Shown: one piece after another, positions 52,656 through 61,964 of the stretch
Layout: each line of letters starts with the position of its first letter
How positions within the stretch are numbered: the stretch's first letter is position 1
NCBI RefSeq assembly: GCF_001424835.1
Contig: NZ_LMCQ01000023.1
Coordinates: 3,471-67,470, forward strand
Origin: Variovorax sp. Root318D1
GTDB taxonomy: Bacteria > Pseudomonadota > Gammaproteobacteria > Burkholderiales > Burkholderiaceae_C
Direction: 5' to 3'
Length of the DNA: 64,000 nt
Notes under the pieces: generated by a model
What the model was told of the DNA's origin: nothing
Database searches by the model: none
What the model saw: only the letters and a program-made list of their open reading frames with translations
Position numbers and translations under genes: made by a program

Positions 52656-55600
52656 CCTGAGCGAAAAGCAGCTGCGCGGGCGCAACTCGGCCGAGGTGCA
52701 TGCGCTGCCCTTGCCTTTGCGCAGGAAGACCGCACCGGCGTTGCCGGACTACGCCGAGCTGCACTGCCTCACCCACTTCAGCTTTCAGCGCGGCGCCTCG
52801 ACGCCCGAGGAACTGGTCGAGCGTGCCTACCAGCTCGGCTACACGGCCCTGGCCATCACCGATGAATGCTCGGTGGCGGGCATCGTGCGCGCGCACGTCT
52901 GCCTGCGCGAGCTGCCGGCCAAGCTCGACGAATACGAGCACAAGCACCCCGAAGAGCCGCCGATTCCGCGCAACCCCGGCTTCAGGCTGCTGTTCGGCAG
53001 CGAGTTCCGCTTCGAGCGCTTCAGGCTCGTGGTCATCGCGAACGGCATCGAGGGCTGGGGCAACCTCTGCGAGTTCATCACCGCCGCGCGCAACACCGAG
53101 CTGCCCAAGGGCGAATACCGCGTGAGCTGGGAGAGCAGCGACGTGGCTTCGCTGCAGGACTGCCAGGTTCTTTTCGTGCCGCATCGGGCGCCAGGCGGCG
53201 CCATGGATGCCGCCACGCTGCATGAAGACCTGCTGGCCGCCAAGGCGCTCTACGGAGAGAACCTGTGGCTGGCGGTCGAGATGCTCAACGAGCTCGACGA
53301 CGACCTGTGGTTTGCCGCGCTCTTGCAGGCGAGCGAGCACGCCGGCGTGCCGCTGGTGGCGGCCGGCGACGTGCACATGCATGCACGATCGAGCAAGCCG
53401 CTGCACGACGTGCTCACGGCCGTGCGCGAAGGCAGGACCGTGGCCGAGTGCGGCTTTGCGCTGCAGTCGAATGCCGAGCGCCATCTGCGGCAGCGGGTCC
53501 GGCTGGCCGAGCTCTATCTTCCCGACATGCTGTCGAACACGCTGGTGGTGGCCGCGCGCTGCAGGTTCGATCCGGAAGTCATCCGCGAGAACTACCAGTA
53601 CCCGCTCGAAACCGTGGGCAGCCACGAGACGCCGGCCCAGACGCTGGTGCGCAAGACATGGGAGGGCGCGCAGGAGCGCTATCCGGGCGGTGTTCCCGCC
53701 AAGGTGCGCGAGCAGGTGCAGAAAGAGCTCGACCTGATTCTCGAGCTCAAGTACGAGATGTTCTTTCTCACGGTGGAAGACATCGTGCGCTTCGCGCGCT
53801 CGCAGCACATCCTCTGCCAGGGCCGCGGCTCCTCGGCCAATTCGGCGGTCTGCTTCTGCCTCGGCATCACCGCCATCGACCCTGAAAAAGGCCACCTGCT
53901 GTTCGAGCGCTTCCTGAGTCGCCACCGCCATGAGCCGCCCGACATCGACGTCGATTTCGAACACCAGCGGCGCGAGGAGGTCATCCAGTACATCTACGAA
54001 AAATACGGCCGCGAGCGCGCCGCCATTGCGGCTGTCGTCATCTGCTACCGCGCACGCAGCGCATTGCGCGACGTGGGCAAGGCAATGGGCATCGACGAAC
54101 GCCTGATCGACGAATTCGCCAAGGACCATTACTGGTTCGACGACACCGTGCTGGGCGAGCAGTTGTTCAAGGCGGCCGCCCGCGTGGGCGTGGAGGAAGA
54201 CGAGCTCAAGCTGGTGCAATGGATCGAGATGACGCAGCGGCTCAAGGGCTTTCCGCGCCACCTGAGCCAGCACGTGGGCGGCTTCGTGCTCACGCACACC
54301 AGGCTCACGCGGCTGGTGCCGGTCGAGAAGGCGTCGATGAAAGACCGCTCCGTCATCCAGTGGGAAAAAGACGATCTCGAGGCCATGGGCATGCTCAAGG
54401 TCGACGTGCTCGCGCTCGGCATGCTCAGCGCCATCCGCCGCGGGCTCGACCACATGAACCGCTGGCGCGGCTCGGCGGTTGAGATGCACCACGTTCCCAA
54501 CGACGACCAGAAGGTGTTCGACATGATCTGCGACGCCGACACCGTCGGCGTGTTCCAGATCGAGAGCCGCGCGCAGATGTCGATGCTGCCGCGCCTGAAG
54601 CCGCGCTGCTACGAAGACCTGGTGATCGAGGTCGCCATCGTGCGGCCCGGGCCCATTCAGGGCGGCATGGTGCATCCCTACCTCAAGCAGCGCGAGCGCG
54701 TGGACAAGGGCTTGCCAATCCACTACGAGAAAGAAGAACTGCGGCCCGCACTGGAGCGCACGCTGGGCGTGCCGATCTTCCAGGAGCAGGTGATGCAGAT
54801 CGCGATGATCGCGGCCGATTTCACCGCCGACGAGGCCGACCAGCTGCGCCGCGCCATGGCGGCATGGAAGCGCAAGGGCGGCCTCGACAAGTTCCACGAC
54901 AAGCTCGTGCAAGGCATGGTCCGCAAGGGCTACAAGGAGTCGTTCGCCGAAGCCATCTTCAAGCAGATCCTCGGCTTTGGCGACTACGGCTTTCCCGAAA
55001 GCCACGCCGCGAGCTTTGCCTTGCTGGTCACCGTGAGCAGCTGGCTCAAGAACTACGAGCCCGCCTGCTTTTTGGCGGCGCTGCTCGACTCGCAGCCCAT
55101 GGGTTTCTACAGCCCCTCGCAGCTTGTGCAGGACGCGCGCCGCCATGGCGTCGAGGTGCGGCCGGTCGACGTCACGTGCAGCGACATGGACACCACGCTC
55201 GAAGCGCGTGCCCCCGATGCGCCGCGCGTGCCGCCCGGCACCGACGCACGCTATACCGGGCAGCGCCTGGGCAACGAGAACCAGCCCGCGGTGCGGCTCG
55301 GCCTGCGCCGGATTTCCACCTTGAGCGAAGCCGGTGCCAAGCGCCTGCTCGAAGCGCGCGCGCAAGCGCCGTTCACCAGCACCGAAGACCTTGCCTTGCG
55401 CGCCGAGCTCGACGGCAAGGACATGGCGGCGCTGGCCGCGGCCGATGCGCTGATGTCGCTCTCGGGCCATCGGCGCCAGCAGGTGTGGGACGCCACCGCG
55501 CAGCGCCGCGCACCCGCCTTGCTGCGCGGCGTGCCCATCAACGAAGAGGCCCTGCAGCTGCCGGCCGCGCCCGAAGGCGAGGAGATCGTTGGCGACTACG

Positions 55601-56007
55601 CCGCGCTCGGCCTCACGCTGCGCCGCCATCCGCTCGCGCTGCTGCGGTCGCGCCTGGCGCGCATGAACCTCATGAGCGCCGAAGAGCTGCGCGCGCAGCC
55701 CACCGGCCGCACCGTGCGCGCCTGCGGCATCGTCAAGGGACGGCAGCGCCCCGGCACCGCCAACGGCACCATCTTCGTCACACTCGAGGACGAGACCGGC
55801 AACGTCAACGTCATTGTCTGGAGCCATGTCATCGAGGCCTGGCGCGAGCCGCTTCTCAAGTCGCACCTGCTCGCGGTACAAGGCACCTGGCAGCGCGACG
55901 ACGACAGCGGCGGCAAGGTGCAGCACCTGATCGCCACCGGCTTCAAGGACCTGACGCCGCTCATGGGCCGGCTGGCGCAGAGCAACACCAGCCGCGATTT
56001 CCACTGA
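52648..56007 (+). CDS. dnaE2: Error-prone DNA polymerase III alpha subunit DnaE2 (ImuC)
   Basis: 1119-residue C-family polymerase. The N-terminal PHP domain starts ELHCLTHFSFQRGASTPEEL. The polymerase core includes PDIDVDFEHQRREEVIQYIY with the catalytic Asp pair, RGSSANSAVCFCLGITAID and DYGFPESHAASFALLVTVSS. A C-terminal OB fold has TIFVTLEDETGNVNVIVWSH. It carries out mutagenic lesion bypass after SOS induction. The ATG at 52648 overlaps the imuB stop; length is normal. Third and last gene of the cassette. Confidence 0.96.
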   Translation: MPDLSEKQLRGRNSAEVHALPLPLRRKTAPALPDYAELHCLTHFSFQRGASTPEELVERAYQLGYTALAITDECSVAGIVRAHVCLRELPAKLDEYEHKHPEEPPIPRNPGFRLLFGSEFRFERFRLVVIANGIEGWGNLCEFITAARNTELPKGEYRVSWESSDVASLQDCQVLFVPHRAPGGAMDAATLHEDLLAAKALYGENLWLAVEMLNELDDDLWFAALLQASEHAGVPLVAAGDVHMHARSSKPLHDVLTAVREGRTVAECGFALQSNAERHLRQRVRLAELYLPDMLSNTLVVAARCRFDPEVIRENYQYPLETVGSHETPAQTLVRKTWEGAQERYPGGVPAKVREQVQKELDLILELKYEMFFLTVEDIVRFARSQHILCQGRGSSANSAVCFCLGITAIDPEKGHLLFERFLSRHRHEPPDIDVDFEHQRREEVIQYIYEKYGRERAAIAAVVICYRARSALRDVGKAMGIDERLIDEFAKDHYWFDDTVLGEQLFKAAARVGVEEDELKLVQWIEMTQRLKGFPRHLSQHVGGFVLTHTRLTRLVPVEKASMKDRSVIQWEKDDLEAMGMLKVDVLALGMLSAIRRGLDHMNRWRGSAVEMHHVPNDDQKVFDMICDADTVGVFQIESRAQMSMLPRLKPRCYEDLVIEVAIVRPGPIQGGMVHPYLKQRERVDKGLPIHYEKEELRPALERTLGVPIFQEQVMQIAMIAADFTADEADQLRRAMAAWKRKGGLDKFHDKLVQGMVRKGYKESFAEAIFKQILGFGDYGFPESHAASFALLVTVSSWLKNYEPACFLAALLDSQPMGFYSPSQLVQDARRHGVEVRPVDVTCSDMDTTLEARAPDAPRVPPGTDARYTGQRLGNENQPAVRLGLRRISTLSEAGAKRLLEARAQAPFTSTEDLALRAELDGKDMAALAAADALMSLSGHRRQQVWDATAQRRAPALLRGVPINEEALQLPAAPEGEEIVGDYAALGLTLRRHPLALLRSRLARMNLMSAEELRAQPTGRTVRACGIVKGRQRPGTANGTIFVTLEDETGNVNVIVWSHVIEAWREPLLKSHLLAVQGTWQRDDDSGGKVQHLIATGFKDLTPLMGRLAQSNTSRDFH

Positions 56008-56082
56008 GAGACACCGGGATGAATGCAACCGATCGTTCCATGTCTCGCGCGTACCACGACTTTTCGCTAACCTGTTTCTCCC

Positions 56083-57021
56083 ATGTCCGCACTCGCCATT
56101 GATCATGTCGCCGCCGGTCCGATCGGTCCGCCGCCGCCCGCGCCCGACGTGCCGATTCCCATGCCGCCGCCACCGCCGATCGGCCCTCCGCCCGAGGGCG
56201 ATCCACCGCCCGTCGAGCCGCCGTTCACCGACCCGGGATTTCCGCCGCCCGTGGTGGAGCCGCCCATGCAGCGGGCCGGCGCGGTGCCGTTCGGAAAGCT
56301 GCATGCGCGGCGGCTGCGCGAAATCTATCGATCGGCGGGCTGGCCCTGCTGCGATGCCATCGAGGTCGAACTGCTGGCGGGCGGGTTCCTCGAACGCGTG
56401 CGCACTTTGCAAGGCCACGAAACCCTGCGCGTGACCGATGCCGGCATCGCACGCATTGCCACCACGCTTACCGTCAATCGCGCGGCGCTTTCGCCGCATG
56501 AAGCGCTGGTTGAACGCGTGGCGCGCGAGATGACGCGCGGCGGCCGCATCGCCTGGCGCGGGCTCGGCTTGCGGGCACGCCTGCCGCCGCTCGAAGAAGG
56601 CGGCAAGGCGCGCTGGTGCATAGCGAGACCCGATGTGTTCTCGATCCGCAACACCAGCGTCGAAGCCTATGCGCATCCCATCGTGCATGAGGTGAAGGTG
56701 AGCCGCGCCGACTTGCTGGGCGACCTGCGAAAGCCCGACAAGCGCGCCGCCTACCTCGACCTCGGCGGCGAGTGCTGGTACGTGCTGGGCAACGATGCGC
56801 GCGGCCGATGCATTGCATCACCCGATGAAATCCCGCCCGAGTGCGGAGTGCTCGTGCTCGAAGGTGAACGCCTGGTGGTGGCGCGCGCCGCCGTGCACCG
56901 CGCCTTCGAGCGCATTCCGTTCGGCGTGTGGATGGCGCTTGCCAAGGCCCAGCCCATTGCGGGCTTCGACGACGATGCGCAGGACATGCTCGGCGAACTG
57001 GGCACCTTGGCCTTGCAATAG
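56083..57021 (+). CDS. MmcB-like DNA repair protein with PD-(D/E)XK motif and Pro-rich N-terminus
   Basis: 312-residue protein. Residues about 13-61 are strongly proline-rich (runs of PPP), then a helical winged-helix-like part (about 68-150). The C-terminal half carries ARPDVFSIRNTSVEAYAHPI followed by VHEVKVSRADLLGDLRKPDK. This gives a PD...ExK nuclease-type core (Asp184, Glu203, Lys205) as in MmcB, a DNA-repair protein linked to mitomycin C resistance in alphaproteobacteria. The proline-rich extension is not part of MmcB as I know it. It starts 75 bases after dnaE2 and may be carried on the same SOS transcript. Nuclease activity is inferred. Confidence 0.75.
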   Translation: MSALAIDHVAAGPIGPPPPAPDVPIPMPPPPPIGPPPEGDPPPVEPPFTDPGFPPPVVEPPMQRAGAVPFGKLHARRLREIYRSAGWPCCDAIEVELLAGGFLERVRTLQGHETLRVTDAGIARIATTLTVNRAALSPHEALVERVAREMTRGGRIAWRGLGLRARLPPLEEGGKARWCIARPDVFSIRNTSVEAYAHPIVHEVKVSRADLLGDLRKPDKRAAYLDLGGECWYVLGNDARGRCIASPDEIPPECGVLVLEGERLVVARAAVHRAFERIPFGVWMALAKAQPIAGFDDDAQDMLGELGTLALQ

Positions 57022-57034
57022 CCGCGTCTTCCGC

Positions 57035-57244
57035 TCACTCGGCCGGCGGCCACCATTGATCGGCGGTGGTGCGAATGACGCGCGCCGCCTGAAGGCGGAT
57101 GTCGCCGCCCTCGCGGTCCTTGTCGGAAGCCACGCGAAAGGGCCAGGTCGAAATACGGCCCGCCAGCTGGCGCGGTTGCGAACGTCGCAATGGGGACAAA
57201 AAAAGGATGCGCGCGGAGGGCGCGGGCGGGCTGGCGGTAGTCAT
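57035..57244 (-). CDS. Small SOS-controlled gene of unknown function
   Basis: 69-residue basic protein: MTTASPPAPSARILFLSPLR, then GRISTWPFRVASDKDREGG and DIRLQAARVIRTTADQWWPP. No family is recognised. A GAGG lies upstream of the ATG at 57244, and a consensus LexA box is 51 bases upstream on the same strand, with no other gene placed to use it. The Arg-rich N-terminus and Trp-rich end could suit a protein-protein or DNA contact. Convergent with the MmcB-like gene, 13 bases apart. Confidence 0.6.
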   Translation of the reverse strand: MTTASPPAPSARILFLSPLRRSQPRQLAGRISTWPFRVASDKDREGGDIRLQAARVIRTTADQWWPPAE

Positions 57245-57294
57245 GGTGTCGCCTCGAATGTTGCTCTGGGAGACGAGTCATTCTAGAGGAAACA

Positions 57295-57310
57295 CTGTAT
57301 GAACGTACAG
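57295..57310 (-). promoter_or_regulatory. Second LexA box, before the 69-residue gene
   Basis: CTGTATGAACGTACAG fits CTGT-N8-ACAG exactly. To its left on the minus strand is the 69-residue gene; to its right is only the 3' end of a leftward gene. It therefore most likely controls the small gene. Confidence 0.85.
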
Positions 57311-57326
57311 TCTATTTGCGCCCGGA

Positions 57327-57929
57327 TCAGATGTTCAAGAAGGGTGGCAACGCTCTCGGCATGTCGGGTCCGCGGCGCAGGTTTTGCGCGACGAACTCGC
57401 GGGCAATCGCATCGACGTCGGAGGGTGCCGGCGTAGCAAAAGACATGCGGTATTTCAGCAGCCGCCCGTCGCGCGCCGTTAAAAAGGTGAACGACTCGTA
57501 GCTCCTTCCGGTGGCGGCGTGCAGCAAGCGAAAGCTCACGCGGCGAAGGGTCTGTTCCTCGATGCGCACGTCGCTCACAGGGCCGACCTCCACCTTGGCA
57601 TACACGCCGTTTGCGCCGGCGACCCGGATCTCGTTGACGGTGGCCTTGAAGTGTTCATCGAATCGTGGATCGTCCACGCCGGACATCCAGCTGCTTTGCT
57701 TCAGGTCGTAAACATACACGTCGACCCAGCCTACGCGGCTTTCGTAGCGGTGGCTGATGCCCAACCCCGGTTGCCGCGCCTCGTAGGAGGTCGAGCGCAT
57801 GTACTGCCAATGCACCGTGCCTGTGCCCGGAGCCGCCGGTACCGGCATGGTCGACTTTGCGCCCGGCGGCGCGGTGCAGCCCCAGAGCAGGGTGGCCGCA
57901 ATCAACAAGGCAGGCCAGAGCTTCGTCAT
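57327..57929 (-). CDS. Hypothetical lipoprotein
   Basis: 200-residue protein with a lipoprotein signal (MTKLWPALLIAATLLWGC, lipobox LLWGC). The mature protein is beta-rich with VHWQYMRSTSYEARQPGLGI, a DVYVYDLKQSSWMSGVDDPR segment and RSYESFTFLTARDGRLLKYR, and no family I recognise. Its 3' end lies just beyond the second LexA box, but the gene reads leftward toward that box from its own promoter. It follows a small gene on the same strand 42 bases upstream. Confidence 0.7.
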   Translation of the reverse strand: MTKLWPALLIAATLLWGCTAPPGAKSTMPVPAAPGTGTVHWQYMRSTSYEARQPGLGISHRYESRVGWVDVYVYDLKQSSWMSGVDDPRFDEHFKATVNEIRVAGANGVYAKVEVGPVSDVRIEEQTLRRVSFRLLHAATGRSYESFTFLTARDGRLLKYRMSFATPAPSDVDAIAREFVAQNLRRGPDMPRALPPFLNI

Positions 57930-57971
57930 GGAGGGTCTGCCTGCGGGCGGGAGGTTCGCGGCCTCGGCCCG

Positions 57972-58256
57972 TCAGTCGAGCCGGACCTCGAAATATGCTT
58001 CGTCGGCTTCGCCCAGCGCGCGAAAGCCTGCTGTCTTGGCGGCTTGGTAGGCCTTGGCCCAGCTCGCCGCCAGGGCGATCTCGTCTTTCGTGAGCTCGTC
58101 GGCGCTCGACTCGCTGGCGTTCTCGAAGGCTTTCAGCGCCGGCTCCACGCCATCGCCCAGCAGCTTGTCGAGTTCGCGCCGAAAACGCGCCTGCGCCGCG
58201 GAAATGACTTCGGCCGGCGCATCGGGAAAGTCGATCAGGTTCACTGTATAGCTCAT
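57972..58256 (-). CDS. Hypothetical 94-residue protein
   Basis: Small acidic, helical protein: MSYTVNLIDFPDAPAEVISA, then RFRRELDKLLGDGVEPALKA and DEIALAASWAKAYQAAKTAG, ending YFEVRLD. No signal peptide or known motif. The ATG at 58256 gives a compact protein; an upstream extension to 58331 is Arg/Pro-rich and overlaps the manC 3' end. It sits ten bases downstream of manC on the same strand. Confidence 0.6.
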   Translation of the reverse strand: MSYTVNLIDFPDAPAEVISAAQARFRRELDKLLGDGVEPALKAFENASESSADELTKDEIALAASWAKAYQAAKTAGFRALGEADEAYFEVRLD

Positions 58257-58266
58257 GGCGCGGATG

Positions 58267-59805
58267 CTACGTGATGGCGATGGGGCCTGCCGCCATCGCG
58301 GGTTGCATGGCTTCGGCGCCGGCACCCGCATTCACATCCGCATGAACCACGGCGGGCAGCGGCGCCGGCTCCGCTTCACCGCGCGTCCTGATGGCAGCAC
58401 ACCGGCCGTAGGTGTCGTCGAAGCGCACGATGTCGTCCTCGCCCAGGTAGCCGCCGGTCTGCACCTCGATCACCTCCAGCATCGTCTTGCCGGGGTTCTC
58501 CAGCCGGTGGATGGCGCCCAGGGGCAGGTAGATGGATTCGTTCTCCCGCACAAGGGTGACCTGCCCGTCGCAGGTGGCCTTGGCCGTGCCCTGCACCACG
58601 ATCCAGTGTTCGGCGCGGTGGTGATGCATTTGCAGCGACAGCTTGCCGCCGGGCTTGACGGTGAGCCGCTTAACCTGGAAGCGGTCGCCAAAGTCGAGGC
58701 GGTCGTATGCGCCCCATGGCCTGACCACGCGCCTGTGTTCGGTCGCTTCGGCCTTGCCGTCCTGCGTGAGCATGCGCACCACGTCGCCGACCTGCTGGGC
58801 ACAGTCCGCGCTGGCCACCAGCACGGCATCCGGCGTGTCCACGATGATCAGGTTGTCGGTGCCCAGGGCCACCACCGGCCGGTAGGGCGCATGGATGAAG
58901 GTATTTTTCGAACGCAGGGTGCTGGCCCGGCCACTCAGCCGGTTGCCGGCGCTGTCCGCCGGATGCAGTGCGGCGACCGCGTTCCAGCTGCCGACGTCGC
59001 TCCAGTTGCCGTTGAACTTCACGACTGCGATGTCCGGGTGCTTTTCGAGCACCGCATAGTCGATGCTGTCGCTGCGGCAAGCCTCGAAGGCCTCGCGGTC
59101 CAGCCGGTCGAAACTCCCGTCGCACGAGGCGGCGGCGGTGGCGCGCTCGCAGGCCTCCAGGATGTCAGGGGCGTGCGTGCGCAGCGCCCCAATGAGCACG
59201 CTGGCCTTGGCCAGGAAGATGCCGGCGTTCCAGCAGTAGCCGCCGTGCAGGATCAGCAGTTCGGCCACGTCCGCCGTCGGCTTCTCGACGAAGCGCACCA
59301 CGGCGCGGCTGTGGCCATCGTCCGATGGCGCGCCCGCCTCGATGTAGCCGTAAGCCGTGCTGGCAAAGGTGGGCGACACGCCAAAGGTGACGATCTGCCC
59401 AGCCAGCGCGGCCTCGACGCCGCTGCGTATGGTCTGCGCAAAGAGCGCCGTGTCAGGAATGTGATGGTCGGCCGGCGCAAACAGCAGCAGGTCGTCCTCG
59501 CCCGCAAGCAGTGCGGCCGCGGCCATGGCGGCGGCCGTGTTGCGCGCCACCGGCTCCAGGATCTGCCGGCCCGTGGCGCCAGCCTTGTCCACTGCCTCCC
59601 GCACCAGGAAGCGATGCTCCTCCGATGCGATGCAGGTGATGTTCTTGTTCAAGCTGCCCAGACGCTCCAGCGTCAGTTGCAGCAGGCTCTTGTCGCCGAT
59701 GAGCGGCGCGAACTGCTTGGGCAGCGTCTTGCGCGAGAGCGGCCACAGGCGTGTGCCGCTGCCGCCGCAGAGCACTACGGGATGGATGGTGGGGGTGTCG
59801 TTCAC
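58267..59805 (-). CDS. manC: Mannose-1-phosphate guanylyltransferase/mannose-6-phosphate isomerase
   Basis: 512-residue bifunctional enzyme that makes GDP-mannose. The nucleotidyltransferase signature VLCGGSGTRLWPLSRKTLPK is at the start; the C-terminal cupin isomerase domain has LSLQMHHHRAEHWIVVQGTA and IYLPLGAIHRLENPGK. I chose the GTG at 59805, which has a GGAAGG on the minus strand and gives the normal N-terminus; a longer frame runs through the response regulator. GDP-mannose feeds the exopolysaccharide cluster to its right. Confidence 0.94.
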   Translation of the reverse strand: MNDTPTIHPVVLCGGSGTRLWPLSRKTLPKQFAPLIGDKSLLQLTLERLGSLNKNITCIASEEHRFLVREAVDKAGATGRQILEPVARNTAAAMAAAALLAGEDDLLLFAPADHHIPDTALFAQTIRSGVEAALAGQIVTFGVSPTFASTAYGYIEAGAPSDDGHSRAVVRFVEKPTADVAELLILHGGYCWNAGIFLAKASVLIGALRTHAPDILEACERATAAASCDGSFDRLDREAFEACRSDSIDYAVLEKHPDIAVVKFNGNWSDVGSWNAVAALHPADSAGNRLSGRASTLRSKNTFIHAPYRPVVALGTDNLIIVDTPDAVLVASADCAQQVGDVVRMLTQDGKAEATEHRRVVRPWGAYDRLDFGDRFQVKRLTVKPGGKLSLQMHHHRAEHWIVVQGTAKATCDGQVTLVRENESIYLPLGAIHRLENPGKTMLEVIEVQTGGYLGEDDIVRFDDTYGRCAAIRTRGEAEPAPLPAVVHADVNAGAGAEAMQPAMAAGPIAIT

Positions 59806-59843
59806 GGTGTCCGTCCTTCCTTGTTTGAAGTGATGGCGCTCGG

Positions 59844-60635
59844 TCAGAGCTGGCCCGTGTGCGTGGCCAGGCTGACCGCCTGCGCGCGCGAATGCACGTG
59901 CAGCTTCTTGTAGATGTTCTTTATGTGGGCATTGACCGTCTGCCCCGAGATGCCGAGCCGCAGGCTGATCTCCTTGGAGACGTAGCCGCGCGCCACGCAT
60001 CGCAGCACCTCGCGTTCCCGCGCGGTCAGCGTCGCCTCGCGCACCGGGATTTCCATGGCCGGCGGTTCGACTCCGCCGCCTTGGGTCATGCGCGTAAGCA
60101 GCCGGCGCGCCAGCTTCGGCGTGATGGCTGCGCCGCCGTTGACCACTTGCAACACGGCCTGGGCAAAGCTCTGGAGCCATGCATGCTTGAGCAGGTAGCC
60201 GGTGGCGCCGAGCTCCAGCGCATGAATCACGTGGGCATCGTCCTCCAGGGCCGAGATCACGATGATTTCGCAGTGGCGCTGCAGCTTGCGCGCCTCTCGG
60301 ATGAGGTCGAAACCCGACCCGTCGCCCAGCCGCAGGTCGACCATCAGCACATCGAACTCGTGGGTCGCCAAAAGGCGGCGGCCGTCGCGGACGCTGCCGG
60401 CTTGCCCTTCGAGCTGGATGCGCAGGTCGGACAGCAGCTCCTGCGCGATCACTCGCCGCATGAATTCATCGTCGTCGACGAGCAGCACGCGCACCGGCGA
60501 ATCTTCCTGCCCGGTCAGGAAGTGCGGCCACAACGGCTCCGGCGGCGGGCAGACGCCAGACGAGTAGTTCGTGCGGCGTTCGGGCGCGCGGCCGAAATCC
60601 GAAACGCCGGAGGAATTCGAAGTGGTGTCGGACAT
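59844..60635 (-). CDS. NarL/LuxR-family response regulator
   Basis: 263-residue regulator. After a roughly 45-residue low-complexity lead there is a receiver domain: RVLLVDDDEFMRRVIAQELL, MVDLRLGDGSG (phospho-acceptor Asp100) and GYLLKHAWLQSF (Lys150). A LuxR helix-turn-helix follows, LTAREREVLRCVARGYVSKE and SGQTVNAHIKNIYKKLHVHS. No histidine kinase is adjacent. Lying inside the exopolysaccharide cluster, it probably controls polysaccharide genes, though its own targets cannot be seen. Confidence 0.9.
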   Translation of the reverse strand: MSDTTSNSSGVSDFGRAPERRTNYSSGVCPPPEPLWPHFLTGQEDSPVRVLLVDDDEFMRRVIAQELLSDLRIQLEGQAGSVRDGRRLLATHEFDVLMVDLRLGDGSGFDLIREARKLQRHCEIIVISALEDDAHVIHALELGATGYLLKHAWLQSFAQAVLQVVNGGAAITPKLARRLLTRMTQGGGVEPPAMEIPVREATLTAREREVLRCVARGYVSKEISLRLGISGQTVNAHIKNIYKKLHVHSRAQAVSLATHTGQL

Positions 60636-60716
60636 GTGGAATACCCAGGTTGGAGTTATGAGAGGGCTGCTGCGTATGTGTCGACGTGGTGGTGTTGTCG
60701 TTTGGAAGTTGCGCTC

Positions 60717-61964
60717 TCAGTCCGCGAGACAGCGCAGCAGCTCCTTCTCGAGGCGCAGCAGGATGGCGTTTCGATCCAGCTCCGATTCGGCAAATGACCG
60801 GCCGGCAGCGCCCATGGTTTCGCGCTGCGAGCGCGAGGCTGCGAGCTTGGCGATGGCATCGGACAGCGCATCCGCATCGCCAGGCGCAACCACCAGGCCG
60901 CGGCCGGCCACCACGTTGCTCAGTTCGGTGCCCTCATGGGCCGTGACGATCACCGCCTTGCCGCTCGCGAGCATGCCGCCCAGCTTCGAGGGCATCACCA
61001 GGTCGGCCGCGTCGGCGCGCTGCGGCAGCACGTGGATGTCGGCCATGCCCAGCAGTTCGTTGAGCCGCTCGGCCGGTTGCAGATCCAGAAAATGCACACG
61101 CTCCAGGTTGGCGCAGGCGGTCTTCAACCCCTCGCGGCTCGGCCCGTTGCCGCAGAGCACGAAGTGAATGTGGCTGGCCGCAGCCAGCTGCCGCGCCGCA
61201 TCGGCCAGCAGCTCGATGCCCTGCTTGTTGCCCAGGCTGCCCGCATAGAGCACCACCACCGCGTCGGCCGGAATACCGAGCATGGTGCGGTAGCCGTTCA
61301 CGGGCTCGCACGTGTCCGATGCGCCGGCCGTATGCGGGTAGATCGAGCGCACGTCCACCCAGTTGGGAAGCAGCACCAGCCGTGTTTCGTCGATGCCCTT
61401 GTCCCTGGCCTTGTCCAGCATCGCTGCGGAAATGGTCGAGACCCGGTTGAAGCGGCCGAGCAGCCAGCGCTCGACCGAGAGCGCGAAACGGCGCACCCGC
61501 GCACCGCGCACCAGGCCCAGGCCGAAGGCGGCGTCCACCTCGTAGTCCTGGATGTGCAGCCACGACTTGATGCCGAGCATGCGAGAGAAGAAGAGCACGG
61601 TCGGCGCGCAGAAGAGCGGCGGCTCGACCACGAAGACCACGTCAGGCCGCCAGCGGATCTGCGCGAAGAGCAGCGGCATGCTCGACAGCATGAAAGAGAA
61701 GAGGTGGGCCATGCGTGCCAGCGCACGCGGCCGCGCCGGCACCCAGGTCGGTGCGCGCCAGACCGTGATGCCGTCGCAGACAGTCTTGCGGTAGGCCCAG
61801 GCCGAATGTCCTTCGAACGGCGCCCAGTTCGGAAAGAAGGGCGGCGAGGCAATCACGCGGACATCGTGGCCCTTGGCGTGCAGCCACTGCGCCATCTCGC
61901 CCGAATACTTTCCAATGCCCACCAGCTCGGGCGTGAAGTTCATGGAATAGAGAAGAATTTTCAT
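60717..61964 (-). CDS. WcaI-like glycosyltransferase (GT4 fold)
   Basis: 415-residue GT-B glycosyltransferase. MKILLYSMNFTPELVGIGKY and SGEMAQWLHAKGHDVRVIAS match the WcaI/colanic-acid type N-domain; the C-domain has LYAGSLGNKQGIELLADAAR and LPQRADAADLVMPSKLGGML (the Glu of the GT4 EX7E motif is replaced here by an Asp/Leu region). It adds a sugar, possibly fucose or mannose, to a lipid-linked repeat unit at the inner membrane. The ATG overlaps the flippase stop by four bases. Confidence 0.88.
   Translation of the reverse strand: MKILLYSMNFTPELVGIGKYSGEMAQWLHAKGHDVRVIASPPFFPNWAPFEGHSAWAYRKTVCDGITVWRAPTWVPARPRALARMAHLFSFMLSSMPLLFAQIRWRPDVVFVVEPPLFCAPTVLFFSRMLGIKSWLHIQDYEVDAAFGLGLVRGARVRRFALSVERWLLGRFNRVSTISAAMLDKARDKGIDETRLVLLPNWVDVRSIYPHTAGASDTCEPVNGYRTMLGIPADAVVVLYAGSLGNKQGIELLADAARQLAAASHIHFVLCGNGPSREGLKTACANLERVHFLDLQPAERLNELLGMADIHVLPQRADAADLVMPSKLGGMLASGKAVIVTAHEGTELSNVVAGRGLVVAPGDADALSDAIAKLAASRSQRETMGAAGRSFAESELDRNAILLRLEKELLRCLAD

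Noticed and set aside
52459..56688. Very long open frame on the minus strand across dnaE2 and its neighbours
   Set aside because: It is the mirror of the dnaE2 coding frame in high-GC DNA, rich in His/Arg/Gly/Ala without domain motifs, while the plus strand encodes an intact polymerase.
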